The notes under the pieces are model-generated. The model ran no database searches, was not told where the DNA came from, and was given only the letters and a program-made list of their open reading frames with translations. Made by a program: the position numbers and the translations under genes. 64,000 nt of DNA. Source: Phycisphaera sp. (lineage in GTDB: Bacteria > Planctomycetota > Phycisphaerae > Phycisphaerales > UBA1924). This document shows positions 35,223 to 45,097 of the stretch, piece by piece. The stretch's first letter is position 1; each line of letters starts with the position of its first letter. Location of the stretch: the NCBI GenBank assembly GCA_003712165.1, contig RHLH01000001.1:2453575-2517574 (forward strand), in the 5' to 3' direction.

Positions 35223-36590
35223 CTAGCTGGCTTGTGCCTGCCTGCCGCTGCGGATCATCGCTTCGAGACTCGCTGTGACATCGTCATCAGTGGTCGCCCA
35301 CGACGAGACGCTTATGCGCATCGCGTGCTTGCCCTGCCAGGTTGTGCCGCCTGCCCAGCATGTGCCGTCGCGCTGAATCAGTTCGATCGCACGCCTTGTC
35401 TGCTGGTCATCGCCGAAACGGACGAGCACCTGATTGAGCACGACATCGTTGAGAATCTCGAAACCGGCGGTCTCAAGTTGGCTCGCAAATCGGCGCGCGT
35501 GCCCGCAGCACCGGCTGATCATGTCGGACACACCTGACCTTCCGAGCGAGCGGAGCGCCGCGTAGACCTCCGTGCCTCGTGCGCGCCTGCTGAGCTCGGG
35601 TGTGAACCAGCATGGCTCGTAGGGCGACTTGTCGTCCAGATACGGCGCCTTGATCGTCATGGCATTGACGATCGCCTCGCGGTCTCTGCAGATAACCAGC
35701 CCAGAGTCGTACGGCACGTTGAGCCACTTGTGCGCATCGGCGGCCCACGAGTCCGCCAGATTGAGCCCCTCAGTCAACGCATCAAACTCAGCGCATGATC
35801 TCGCCCAGAGCCCGAAGGCTCCATCCACGTGCACCCACGCGCCGGCGTTCTTCGCGTCACCGATGATCTCAGTGAACGAATCGAACGCACCGGAGTTCAC
35901 CTCGCCTGCTTGGAGGCAGAGCAGTGTCATGTCATCGAGATTGGGTATCTCGCTCGGGATTATGCGCCCCTGGTCGTCCGCCGCAACGGTCTCGACGCGG
36001 GCACGACCAAAGCCAGCGAGCGAGAGGGCTTTCTTGACGCTCGCATGAACCTGTTCGCCAACGACAACTCGGATCGTCGGCGCATCAAAGAGTCCGTCCT
36101 GCTCGACATCCCATCCCTTGTTTGCAAGAAGCCTGTGACGCGCCGCACAGATCGCCGTGAAATTGGCGACTGTTGCACCGGTAACAAAGCCCACGCCGCA
36201 GGCCGGGTCGAATCGGAGCAGGTCGAGCAGCCATCGCGAGCTGATCTCTTCGAGCTTCGCGCCGACCGGGGTGCAGACCTGCATACCCGTGTTCTGGTCC
36301 CAGGCGCTTGCGAGCACGCTCGCGCCGAGCGCTGCGGGGACAACGCCCCCGATGACAAAGCCGTAGTAACGAGGCCCCGCGGAAACGATTGTCGCGGGGG
36401 AGCCGTGCGCGTGAAGCTCACCGAGCACGCTGCCGGGATCCTGGGGCGCTTCGGGCAATTCGATATCGAGCGAAGCTAGACCTTGCAGAGAATGCTCATC
36501 GGGGCCGACCCGCTGGTCACCGATACCCGTGAGATACTCACTTGCCAGATCAACAGCCTTCTTGAGCGCATGGGTTGGTTCCGTGTTCAT
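35223..36590 (-). CDS. PLP-dependent decarboxylase (aromatic amino acid decarboxylase family)
   Basis: 455 residues of group II decarboxylases. An N-terminal domain is followed by FVTGATVANFTAICAARHRLL, VHVDGAFGLWARSC (PLP-ring Asp), and SWAADAHKWLNVPYDSGLV with the PLP-lysine at Lys288. ELSRRARGTEVYAALRSLGR is a typical later segment. It would decarboxylate an L-amino acid (tryptophan, phenylalanine, DOPA or similar); the substrate cannot be read. The ATG at 36590 has AGGAG eight bases in front. Confidence 0.88.
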   Translation of the reverse strand: MNTEPTHALKKAVDLASEYLTGIGDQRVGPDEHSLQGLASLDIELPEAPQDPGSVLGELHAHGSPATIVSAGPRYYGFVIGGVVPAALGASVLASAWDQNTGMQVCTPVGAKLEEISSRWLLDLLRFDPACGVGFVTGATVANFTAICAARHRLLANKGWDVEQDGLFDAPTIRVVVGEQVHASVKKALSLAGFGRARVETVAADDQGRIIPSEIPNLDDMTLLCLQAGEVNSGAFDSFTEIIGDAKNAGAWVHVDGAFGLWARSCAEFDALTEGLNLADSWAADAHKWLNVPYDSGLVICRDREAIVNAMTIKAPYLDDKSPYEPCWFTPELSRRARGTEVYAALRSLGRSGVSDMISRCCGHARRFASQLETAGFEILNDVVLNQVLVRFGDDQQTRRAIELIQRDGTCWAGGTTWQGKHAMRISVSSWATTDDDVTASLEAMIRSGRQAQAS

Positions 36591-36640
36591 GCTCGCACTC
36601 CTCACACACATGGTCGCTATGCAGCTATACCAAACTCAGT

Positions 36641-37249
36641 TTAGGCGAAGGTCGCACCGCACTCGGGACATATATCGCCTGCCAGCCCTTCCCTTGAGTA
36701 CCCGCATGAGTGGCACAGGTCAGAACCAGCCAAGGCGCTCCTGGCGGGTATCCGTATAACGCGGCTCATCACATACACAGCGAATCCAATCACGATCACG
36801 AATGCGTGAATCGCAAACCAGACACTCGCGATCTCAGCGGGTGTAGGAGCTCGCTGGTACCAACCAAAGCTCGGATTGTTGATCGTCGTCATCATCACCC
36901 AGCACGCGACATGACCACCAACCAGTAGTGCGGGAATAGCAAACCAGACCAGCGTGCGCCGAGCAGCGTTTAGTGCTCGCCATCGGACCCGGTCCTTCCT
37001 CTCGTTTGGCTCGACAACAAACAGAGAAGCCATTGCGATACACGTAACGCTCATGATCACGAACGCGAATACTGCCGTAAACAACGCAAGAGTCGCAATG
37101 AAGCCATCCAGATAATTCCAGATGTTCGCATAGGGCTCGGACACTCCCAAGATGACGAATGAAAAGGACATTGCTGCCGCCAGCGACAGGCAGAGCGAGA
37201 TCAACAGACACATCAGAAAGAGCCATGTGACCTGCGCCCTCAGTCCCAT
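36641..37249 (-). CDS. Four-helix membrane protein with C-terminal zinc ribbon
   Basis: 202 residues. Hydrophobic segments: [75 protein letters not shown] and [19 protein letters not shown]. The cytoplasmic end is [20 protein letters not shown], two CxxC pairs of a zinc ribbon. This layout (membrane region plus short C-terminal CPECG ribbon) recurs in planctomycete proteins of unknown function. It stands alone. Confidence 0.7.
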   Translation of the reverse strand: MGLRAQVTWLFLMCLLISLCLSLAAAMSFSFVILGVSEPYANIWNYLDGFIATLALFTAVFAFVIMSVTCIAMASLFVVEPNERKDRVRWRALNAARRTLVWFAIPALLVGGHVACWVMMTTINNPSFGWYQRAPTPAEIASVWFAIHAFVIVIGFAVYVMSRVIRIPARSALAGSDLCHSCGYSREGLAGDICPECGATFA

Positions 37250-37401
37250 CGCACAAGCCTACCACGCACAACCGACAGATCCCGCCCGGAACACGCGATA
37301 GGCGCGGTCACCACGCCCAGCACCTCACCTGCCCCCTACCCTTCTCTGACGCCCCGCGAAGGGCCACTCCTCAAACACCTAGCTCCAGCAAGGAGACACA
37401 G

Positions 37402-38634
<1,233 letters not shown>

Positions 38635-38646
38635 CTGCAAACGAAT

Positions 38647-39732
38647 TCAGCACCCGTTGTTGAAGTTCGCAACCCACGCGGTGAAGTCGGTCGGGTCGCA
38701 CTGCCCGTCGCCGTTCTGGTCGCACGCGGGCAGCTGATTGTTGAACGCGTCGATCCAGGCGCTGAAGTCAGCGGGGCTGACCACGCCGTCACCGTTGGTG
38801 TCGGCAGGGCAGGGCTCATCGATCAGATAGTTCACGACCGTATTGGCGGTTGCCGGGCCGATGCCAGCGAGCAGGCCATCGAGCCGAAGCTGGTCACCCG
38901 AGGCGTCAAGCCTATCGGCGAGCGCGATCGCTTCGGTCAGACCCGTGGGTGCAACGGGGTCGGCGACGCCAATGTAGAAGATCAGCGACTGGGTCTCGCC
39001 GTCCTGCACGAGCAGATCAAACAACACCTGGCTGTCGTCGTCGTCCGCCGGGTCGATGCGGACAATGGTTGGCGTGACGGGCGCGCCCTCTCCGAAGTAC
39101 GAGTGGATCTGGATGGGATCCGGGATCTTGGAAATGCCCGAAGTGTCCGTACGGATGATCCACGTGTCTGACGCATCGACCACCATGTCGCCCGAAGCTG
39201 TTGCCGCGTCGAACGGTGTGCCACCGGTACCCGAGTCAGAACCCATCTCGACCTGAATCATGGCTTCCTGGCCCGATTCGTTGGTGATGCTGAAGAGCAG
39301 CCGAGCGAGCGGCTCATTCGCAAAGACAAAGTGCTCAGCGGCGATGCTGAACCCACTCGGCGGAACCGGGCTCGCGGTTGCGTCGAGCACCACCCTCGTG
39401 CCTTCCGCTGTGGCGATGAGGTTGAGGACGCCGTCATCATCGGCCAAGGTGAAACCATCCACGCCGTTGATAAGCACGCCGAGTTCGAAGACTCCGTCGT
39501 ACGCATCGGTGGCGCCGGCGATCGATGCGTCACCAATCTCAAACGTGCTGCCGTCGATCGGAAGCGGGAGGATGCTGATGGCATCACCCCCACCGAAGTC
39601 ATCGGTGCCGAAGCGGACGAAGTCTGCGCCATTGCCAGCGGGCAGGTCAAACGGAGCCGCGGTGGGCTGAGCGTGCGAGGACGCGGCCAGCAGCACGGTT
39701 GCCGATAGGACGACGGTTGAACAGCGTGTCAT
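38647..39732 (-). CDS. Secreted protein with GC-type dockerin-like C-terminus
   Basis: 361 residues. A signal peptide (LSATVLLAASSHA) is followed by a beta-rich domain with FASD-type strands and no catalytic motif. The C-terminus has two EF-hand-like repeats, ADTNGDGVVSPADFSAW and CDQNGDGQCDPTDFTAW, ending VANFNNGC. This is the same arrangement as in the subtilisin at 10515-12059. The tail probably anchors or assembles the protein at the surface (inference). The 3' end is 12 bp from the icd stop, convergent. Confidence 0.8.
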   Translation of the reverse strand: MTRCSTVVLSATVLLAASSHAQPTAAPFDLPAGNGADFVRFGTDDFGGGDAISILPLPIDGSTFEIGDASIAGATDAYDGVFELGVLINGVDGFTLADDDGVLNLIATAEGTRVVLDATASPVPPSGFSIAAEHFVFANEPLARLLFSITNESGQEAMIQVEMGSDSGTGGTPFDAATASGDMVVDASDTWIIRTDTSGISKIPDPIQIHSYFGEGAPVTPTIVRIDPADDDDSQVLFDLLVQDGETQSLIFYIGVADPVAPTGLTEAIALADRLDASGDQLRLDGLLAGIGPATANTVVNYLIDEPCPADTNGDGVVSPADFSAWIDAFNNQLPACDQNGDGQCDPTDFTAWVANFNNGC

Positions 39733-39896
39733 GCTTGATTCCCCCTCTTACCCGCCAAGACGCAGTCACCCCACGCACCGTGGAGCAAGCGACCCGTGGC
39801 TCTCAACACAATTGTACTGAATCGGGGTGAATTCACCTACAGCCACGGGACAAGACAATCCACCCGCGGGCTCCCGGGCAGCGGTCAGGACCGATA

Positions 39897-39954
39897 GTCG
39901 CTCCCATTGGGCCAAATTCGACCACAACACCGGGCACGCCATCCTTGAGGCCAC
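39897..39954 (+). pseudogene. icd remnant A (internal piece of a second icd 3' region)
   Basis: About 58 bp resemble icd 38335-38393: a 17 bp exact match (ACACCGGGCACGCCATC) lies in a longer stretch that translates KFDHNTGHAILEAT, versus [14 protein letters not shown] in Icd. The similarity stops abruptly at GAGGCCAC. In icd coordinates this piece ends only about 25 bp before the start of remnant B (40553-40771). The rest of 39733-39996 holds no gene. Confidence 0.65.
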
Positions 39955-39998
39955 TCGATTGAGAGGAAACTCTGGTTGTCTCAAAGACGAGGCTCGGC

Positions 39999-40397
39999 TT
40001 ACTCGTGGTCCTCGAGGGTGCCTTCGGCCCAGTGCTTATCCGCCGTGGCGCGCCGGTTCTCGCGGTCCTCTTCCCACTGCGGCAGCGTGTTGCCCTGCTC
40101 GCCGTTGTAGAACAGATACAGCTTGTTGTCGCTGATCTCGTACGTCTCCGGGTTCACCGGGAAGTACTTGCCCTCGCTGGCGGCCACAGCACACCACCCG
40201 CCGTACTGGGGCGCGTAGTCGGCCGGGGCGGCGTCGAACCGATCCTTGTTGGCCTGATTCGCGAAGCGGTACACCGCTCCGTCATGTTCGCTGGTGATCC
40301 CCGCCTCGCCCTCGGTTGGGGTGCCGTCAAAGTACGAGACGGGGTCGTAGCCCTGGAGGGCGAGATGATCATCGGCGACGTTCTGCACTGCTGACAT
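39999..40397 (-). CDS. YHS-domain protein
   Basis: 132 residues from the ATG at 40397 with GAGGAGACC upstream; a longer frame to 40535 has no site. ALQGYDPVSYFDGTPTEG is the YHS-domain start, and FANQANKDRFDAAPADYAPQYGGWCAVA matches the conserved F..-..F...P..Y.PqYGGyCA pattern. The YHS domain is a small fold often found in metal-related or redox proteins; no further function can be given. The gene lies inside the split icd remnant: remnant A ends 45 bp before its 3' end and remnant B starts 156 bp beyond its 5' end. Confidence 0.82.
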   Translation of the reverse strand: MSAVQNVADDHLALQGYDPVSYFDGTPTEGEAGITSEHDGAVYRFANQANKDRFDAAPADYAPQYGGWCAVAASEGKYFPVNPETYEISDNKLYLFYNGEQGNTLPQWEEDRENRRATADKHWAEGTLEDHE

Positions 40398-40552
40398 GGC
40401 TGGTCTCCTCGTTCTGGAACAACTGACAATGTAGTCGCTAACACGAATCCCATGCGCAGGGCCCGCATTCCCGCGAAGCCCAAATAGCCCGATCGGTGCC
40501 CACCACGGGCGGGTGAGCCAGATCTCTCGCCACAAGACTGGCCGCCTCTGTA

Positions 40553-40771
40553 TCGGGCCAGGACAAGGTCAACCCGGGATCTGTTATACTCTCAGGCGTG
40601 CAGATGTTTGAACACATGGGCTGGCAGGAAGCCGCGGACATGATCGCCAAGGGCCTCGAAGGCGCGATCACGGCGAAGACGGTCACCTACGACTTCGAGC
40701 GGCTGACGGACGGGGCGACGCTTCGGAAGTGCTCGGAGTTTGGGGATGATATTGTGAAGTGGATGGGGTAA
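40553..40771 (+). pseudogene. icd remnant B (3' end of a second isocitrate dehydrogenase gene)
   Basis: 219 bp align without gaps to the last 219 bp of icd (38416-38634). By my count about 30 of 216 compared bases differ (86% identity). Sixteen or so codon changes are silent against about eight amino acid changes, so the sequence had been under coding constraint. It is still open ([14 protein letters not shown] to the TAA at 40769-40771), but no start or upstream part exists. The 601 bp before it (39955-40555) replace about 25 bp of icd sequence. It ends 34 bp before the AT-rich orphan gene. Confidence 0.9.
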
Positions 40772-40805
40772 CTGTTCAAACAGAATAGTGAGGTAACGAA
40801 TACCA

Positions 40806-42284
40806 TTGGATTTTCCGTCACACTTTTCAACTGAGCGACTACGTAATAATCCTCGAGATTTTTACTCGCATCGAATAGCCAAATGGTATTCCAAAAATGC
40901 CCCTACTTGGCTACTAGGAAAATACAATGATTACTCACATTTCATCGAATTGCATGATGGCAAGACAACATTCTCCACTCCAAAACCCTCCGATGTAACC
41001 ATTGCACCTTATCGGATAATTTTCACTAGTCTTTATTACTCAGATCAAGCAAAATCAATATCTACTGGCCTAAAGAAGCTTAAAAATAAATATGCACAAC
41101 GCTTTGAGCTAAGGCGTGACCAAGACTATTACGAAGGAATTGTTAACTCTGCAAGCAGACACGATGGTAGATTACGAACCAACATCGGCTGGCTGGATCT
41201 TAACAACACCCACGTAAGCAAGTACTTTTCTAACGCTTTCATTGATGTTGCTGTTTACGGAACTTCCTTTATTGCAATCACTGCCTCAGCAATCCCATCT
41301 GGAAGGTATAAGTATGAGTACCGCCGCGCCCTGGAAGACAATTCAGGAGATTGGGTAGCCGCCAAGTTTTCTGCTAGGCGTCCATTTTCTCCCCAATATA
41401 CCGCCTACCCAGATTCATACGTTAGAAACTATCGTATAAACCAATTGTCGCAAGTTTCTGCCACAATTCTATCCAAGTTTCTATTTAGCTACCTGCCCGC
41501 ATCAATAACGGGTAAGTCCATTTGGCCCCGGCTCGAAGTACTTCGCATCAAAGATCTTCAAAATGCCGATTCGTTGAGCCATCGTTTCTGGAGTGAACAC
41601 GATATCCCTACAAGCAGGACCATCGCCTACCACGGGCCGGGTTATTTCTTCACCGAACCACGGCAGCAGGTCGGCAAGACCTCAATGAGCGCCTTTAGAA
41701 TGACTATAATTGACGAGGAATTTATCAGCGATACTGACTTTCGTTCTAGCGATTCCATAGATGATGCGATTAACTTCAAGTTACACTACTCACTGCCAGG
41801 CCTATCAACATTCATGTCACTACTAATACAACTCAATCGAGTCGACAATCACCTTAACCGCATTGCCGCTACTTTCTTGAATACTCAGGGTCCCAAACTC
41901 AGCGGCCGTATTTCAATTAAGAGAATTCATGCGATGTCATACCGTTTGCACCTAATGAAAAACGGTATCCATGAGAAGATACTCCAACGAACACTCGGTA
42001 CAGTCTTTGGAAACTCAATGTTTGATACAAAAGAGTATGAATCAGGGCCAATTAGTTCTGAGTGGATCTCACTTGCAAACGATCGCATTGAACGTCTTTA
42101 CTCTAAGTCACAAAGTCTATACGAAACAAACCGTCAAAGATTTGACCTTACAATGACTCGAGCCGTTATCATCTTCACGCTAATCAACACTCTAATGTTG
42201 TTTGTCCAAATTGCAATTGGCATCGACCCGGGCATTATTGATCGTATAAAATCCGCTTTACAGAGCATCCTGCTGTACAACTAA
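40806..42284 (+). CDS. AT-rich orphan protein with C-terminal membrane anchor
   Basis: 492 residues, in marked contrast to its GC-rich neighbours: codons end in A/T and Lys, Asn, Ile and Ser are frequent. No family recognised. It has no signal peptide. Near the C-terminus (about 449-473) a hydrophobic segment RAVIIFTLINTLMLFVQIAIGI would anchor it in the membrane, with about 450 residues on one side. The start is a TTG with GAGG upstream; no ATG exists earlier than the second half. The composition and place directly after the icd remnant suggest horizontal acquisition. Confidence 0.75.
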   Translation: MDFPSHFSTERLRNNPRDFYSHRIAKWYSKNAPTWLLGKYNDYSHFIELHDGKTTFSTPKPSDVTIAPYRIIFTSLYYSDQAKSISTGLKKLKNKYAQRFELRRDQDYYEGIVNSASRHDGRLRTNIGWLDLNNTHVSKYFSNAFIDVAVYGTSFIAITASAIPSGRYKYEYRRALEDNSGDWVAAKFSARRPFSPQYTAYPDSYVRNYRINQLSQVSATILSKFLFSYLPASITGKSIWPRLEVLRIKDLQNADSLSHRFWSEHDIPTSRTIAYHGPGYFFTEPRQQVGKTSMSAFRMTIIDEEFISDTDFRSSDSIDDAINFKLHYSLPGLSTFMSLLIQLNRVDNHLNRIAATFLNTQGPKLSGRISIKRIHAMSYRLHLMKNGIHEKILQRTLGTVFGNSMFDTKEYESGPISSEWISLANDRIERLYSKSQSLYETNRQRFDLTMTRAVIIFTLINTLMLFVQIAIGIDPGIIDRIKSALQSILLYN

Positions 42285-42623
42285 CATAACTGAGACGCAT
42301 CTATCTTGATTAATTGAAACACCTTATGTAGATTTGAAACTCGATACTTCGCATTTATTGCACATTAATTGCCATTTTACTGATAATAATAGAGATTCTA
42401 CTTGCATCATGCATTGGATAAACAAACCACACGCGAGAAATTAACGTGCATGGCGATACGGCTAGCTCCCCCTATTCCGCCCCCATCCAAGTGGCAGTTA
42501 ATCTATCTCATTCCCCAAAAATCGTCACCATTCCATGTCGTGCCCCCTCCCCCGACTACGGATGTCTCCCGTACGAACTCCCGAATCTACTCATGACCGG
42601 GGGACACCTAGAAGGAGACAGAC
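42285..42623. other. AT-rich to GC-rich transition, no gene seen
   Basis: 339 bp between the orphan and the next RRRR-tail gene. The first about 150 bp are AT-rich like the orphan, and the composition changes to GC-rich at about 42450, which could mark the edge of inserted DNA. I see no repeat, attachment site or terminator that I can support. Confidence 0.45.
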
Positions 42624-43490
42624 GTGAACCGAAAGACCAAGATCGCACTGACCGCACTCGCCGGGGTCGCCTCCGCTTCTGCCGCCCTCGGGCAGGTGGA
42701 CGTTGACGGCGTCATCACCGTGGACAACGCCTACGGGTTCGGGTTCGGCAGCGCCACCGGGATGACGACCTCGAGCTACTACGGCGGGATCCGCAACGTC
42801 CTCGCCGCGGAGATCACCAACGGGCTGCCCACGCTCTACACCGCGGGCACCGCCAACGTGGGCAACGGGTACCGCAACCTCGGCGTCGGGCCCGAGCTCT
42901 ACGACCTCAACGCGATCCCCGCCAGCGACTACATGTACCTCGTCGCGTGGTCCGACGACACGTCGTACCAGGGCGCGATCGCCTCGTTCACCGTCGGGTC
43001 CACCACCATCAGCACCAACCCGGGCGTGGGCTGGGAAGTCTTCGCGACCGGCATCGACCGCGACTCCAACATCGCGGGCGACACGCTGACCAACAGCGCG
43101 GCAGACATCGCCCTGATCAACTCGCAAATCGTGCTGGCCAACGCGATGGGCGGCGGCGCGGGCACCTCGGTCGGCTGGGTCGACGAGAACGGGCTCCTGC
43201 CCGACGGGTCGCCCGGCACCGGCGCGCTCGTCTTCGGCGACGACAACACGGGCGGCGCGGGCGGCACCCACCCCTTCGGCGCGATCAACGGCATCGACTC
43301 CACCGGGCAGTGGATGTGGTACAACGAGGACCCCGCGACCATCGCCAACCCGTTCCTGGCAGGCCCAGAGGGCTCGGACGGCCACCACGAGTTCCTGATC
43401 TTCCGCATCCCGGTCGCCGCCATCCCGGCACCGGGCTCAGCGCCGCTCCTCGCACTCGCGGGCCTCGCGACGCTCCGCCGACGCCGCTGA
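42624..43490 (+). CDS. Secreted protein with PEP-CTERM-like RRRR sorting tail
   Basis: 288 residues from a GTG at 42624, with AGAAGGAGA 8 bases in front. The signal peptide (ALTALAGVASASAALG) is followed by a Gly/Asn/Asp-rich region (NAYGFGFGSATGMTTSSYYGG, YMYLVAWSDDTSYQGAIASF) and a tail of AIPAPGSAPLLALAGLATLRRRR in type. The base composition is as GC-rich as the core genome, so it is not part of the AT-rich DNA on either side. The function is unknown. Confidence 0.75.
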   Translation: MNRKTKIALTALAGVASASAALGQVDVDGVITVDNAYGFGFGSATGMTTSSYYGGIRNVLAAEITNGLPTLYTAGTANVGNGYRNLGVGPELYDLNAIPASDYMYLVAWSDDTSYQGAIASFTVGSTTISTNPGVGWEVFATGIDRDSNIAGDTLTNSAADIALINSQIVLANAMGGGAGTSVGWVDENGLLPDGSPGTGALVFGDDNTGGAGGTHPFGAINGIDSTGQWMWYNEDPATIANPFLAGPEGSDGHHEFLIFRIPVAAIPAPGSAPLLALAGLATLRRRR

Positions 43491-43520
43491 CCGACCCGAG
43501 CGACACAACCAAACACGCGC

Positions 43521-43550
43521 AGCGGGCCCGCACACAACGCGGGTCCGCTT
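43521..43550 (+). terminator. Hairpin terminator
   Basis: AGCGGGCCCGC and GCGGGTCCGCT pair with one G-T, separated by ACACAAC, followed by TTTATG. It ends the RRRR-tail gene transcript. Confidence 0.55.
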
Positions 43551-43610
43551 TATGTGTGGAGTCCGGCGGGCTTGTCTAGCAGTGCTTCCCACTCCATGCC
43601 CATCAACAAA

Positions 43611-43632
43611 CACTGGCTGCAAGCAGCCAGTG
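43611..43632. repeat. Perfect 10 bp inverted repeat (REP-like palindrome candidate)
   Basis: CACTGGCTGC, AA, GCAGCCAGTG: a perfect 22 bp palindrome with a 2 bp centre, and no T-run after it, so it is unlikely to be a terminator. The surrounding 43551-43759 has no gene. Similar palindromes can occur as dispersed repeats; I cannot count copies here. Confidence 0.5.
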
Positions 43633-43759
43633 CCACACATTTGCGTGTCTGAATCCACCCTCCCCCACCTCCGAAGCCAACCCCATGCCCGCTTCCGCGA
43701 TTCTGTGCGCATCACCTCCACCACAAGGGTGCGGTCAACCGGGGTTCTACACTCACCCC

Positions 43760-44113
43760 ATGCCCGGACTCTTCGACGGCACACCTCTCGAACGCCCCGT
43801 CACCTGCGAGCGGTGCGGCAAACCACTCGCGGACTGCGCGTGCCCACGTAACACGGCAGGCGATGTCTGCCGACCAGGCGACCAATCACCCAGAGTGCGC
43901 CGCGAAAAGCGTCGTGGCAAGTGGACGACGGTCGTTGCGGAGCTTGACCCGGGCGCAACCGATTTGAAAGCCCTGCTCAAACAGCTCCGCACCTCGTTCG
44001 GCACAGGCGGCGGGATGACCGACGGGGAGCTAATCCTGCAGGGCGACCACCGGGACGCGGTTGTTCAGCAGTTATGCAAGATGGGGTACAAAGCGAAAGC
44101 CGCGGGCGGGTAA
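43760..44113 (+). CDS. SUI1/eIF1-like translation factor (YciH family)
   Basis: 117 residues. The N-terminus has a small metal-binding-like CERCGKPLADCACP, followed by a basic stretch (RVRREKRRGKWTTV) and an SUI1 core (LDPGATDLKALLKQLRTSFGTGGGMTDGELILQGDHRDAVVQQLCKMGY). The family is the bacterial/archaeal relative of eIF1; its role in bacterial initiation is unclear. The start is the ATG at 43760 because it opens at the family start; the frame extends upstream to 43685. Confidence 0.82.
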   Translation: MPGLFDGTPLERPVTCERCGKPLADCACPRNTAGDVCRPGDQSPRVRREKRRGKWTTVVAELDPGATDLKALLKQLRTSFGTGGGMTDGELILQGDHRDAVVQQLCKMGYKAKAAGG

Positions 44114-44169
44114 GCAAACTAGACAAATCTATGGCATATTGCGCTTCGAATAAGGACTAGCATGATTGC

Positions 44170-45081
44170 ATGTCCAACCGAAAATACACAATTGCTCGAG
44201 AAACAAATAACCACAATGTACAAGATCCATTCGATGGCGACTTAGAGATTGCTTTCTATATTTGCGCAACTATTGATCTGCTTGGACAATCTGAAGCCAT
44301 TTCTAAATGGAATAATATTGAGAGTAAGAAAAAAACAGAACAAATACTGATTGTAAAAAACTCACTAGGCAAAGTCCTTCGTTTGCGAAAGGATGTAGCT
44401 GACTTTGTAAGCGGCTTTGGATCTACAGAGTTAAACCCAGCCCTCCTAGATGCACTACCGCTAGAGACTCGCCGCCTTGCCTTAGATCTAAACAAGGCTG
44501 ACATTCACGTGCAAAGATTTGGTGACACAGTACTACTATTCGCACCAGTTGCGAGAGATGGCACCTATCAGATGAAAACTATATTTGCCATCACAGCGTC
44601 ACTTGCAATGATTTTTCGACGATACACAGCCGCAAAAATCCCAATCCGAGGTGCCGTTGACATAGATACGGGCTGCATTCCAGAGAACCAAGATGAAATA
44701 TATGGACCAGCCTTAGTATCTGCACACCATCTTGAATCCAAATCTGCTAGGTACCCAAGAATATTAGTAGGGGATGGTCTAATTAGATTTGCAAGAATAA
44801 TAGCTGACAAACCAGCGAATGATGCACTATCTAATTTCTACCGCACCATGGCGAATGACATACTTCATTTGATAAGGGTAACAGAACACCATTACCCGAC
44901 TATAAATTACTTTAGTCCACTTCTTGACGATATTTTTTCAACAAATACACCACAATATAACTCGCTTTCTCTCGAGAATGTCATGGCGGGAGCAAAGAGC
45001 ATGTTTGATCAGCACAAGATTGGAAGTAAGCTCTATTGGCGTTTTCTACAACTGATTTCGGATCTTGAGCAATTGCAATAG
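44170..45081 (+). CDS. AT-rich class III nucleotidyl-cyclase-like protein
   Basis: 303 residues, AT-rich against GC-rich neighbours. The order of motifs resembles class III cyclases. YICATIDLLGQSEAI has an Asp (36) in the place of the first metal ligand. HVQRFGDTVLLFAPV has Gly-Asp (Asp119) as in the second metal ligand, AAKIPIRGAVDIDTG the ligand-strand glycine, and EIYGPALVSAHHLESKSARYPRILVGDGL the later helix-strand of the fold. The two Asp are about 83 residues apart, further than the usual about 45, so an insertion sits between them. Whether it is an active cyclase, and the nucleotide, are open. The gene has no neighbour that would complete a known signalling pair. Confidence 0.55.
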   Translation: MSNRKYTIARETNNHNVQDPFDGDLEIAFYICATIDLLGQSEAISKWNNIESKKKTEQILIVKNSLGKVLRLRKDVADFVSGFGSTELNPALLDALPLETRRLALDLNKADIHVQRFGDTVLLFAPVARDGTYQMKTIFAITASLAMIFRRYTAAKIPIRGAVDIDTGCIPENQDEIYGPALVSAHHLESKSARYPRILVGDGLIRFARIIADKPANDALSNFYRTMANDILHLIRVTEHHYPTINYFSPLLDDIFSTNTPQYNSLSLENVMAGAKSMFDQHKIGSKLYWRFLQLISDLEQLQ

Positions 45082-45097
45082 TATCAGCAAAACGAAA

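Noticed and set aside
42402..42596. 64-codon frame in the AT-rich to GC-rich transition
   Set aside because: No ribosome site, no coding-like composition, no recognisable segment.
40806..45081. A complete two-gene Pycsar-type defence system made of the cyclase-like gene and the membrane-anchored orphan
   Set aside because: The two genes are separated by 1.9 kb with two unrelated core-like genes, the effector has no known Pycsar domain, and the cyclase assignment itself is tentative; kept only as a question.
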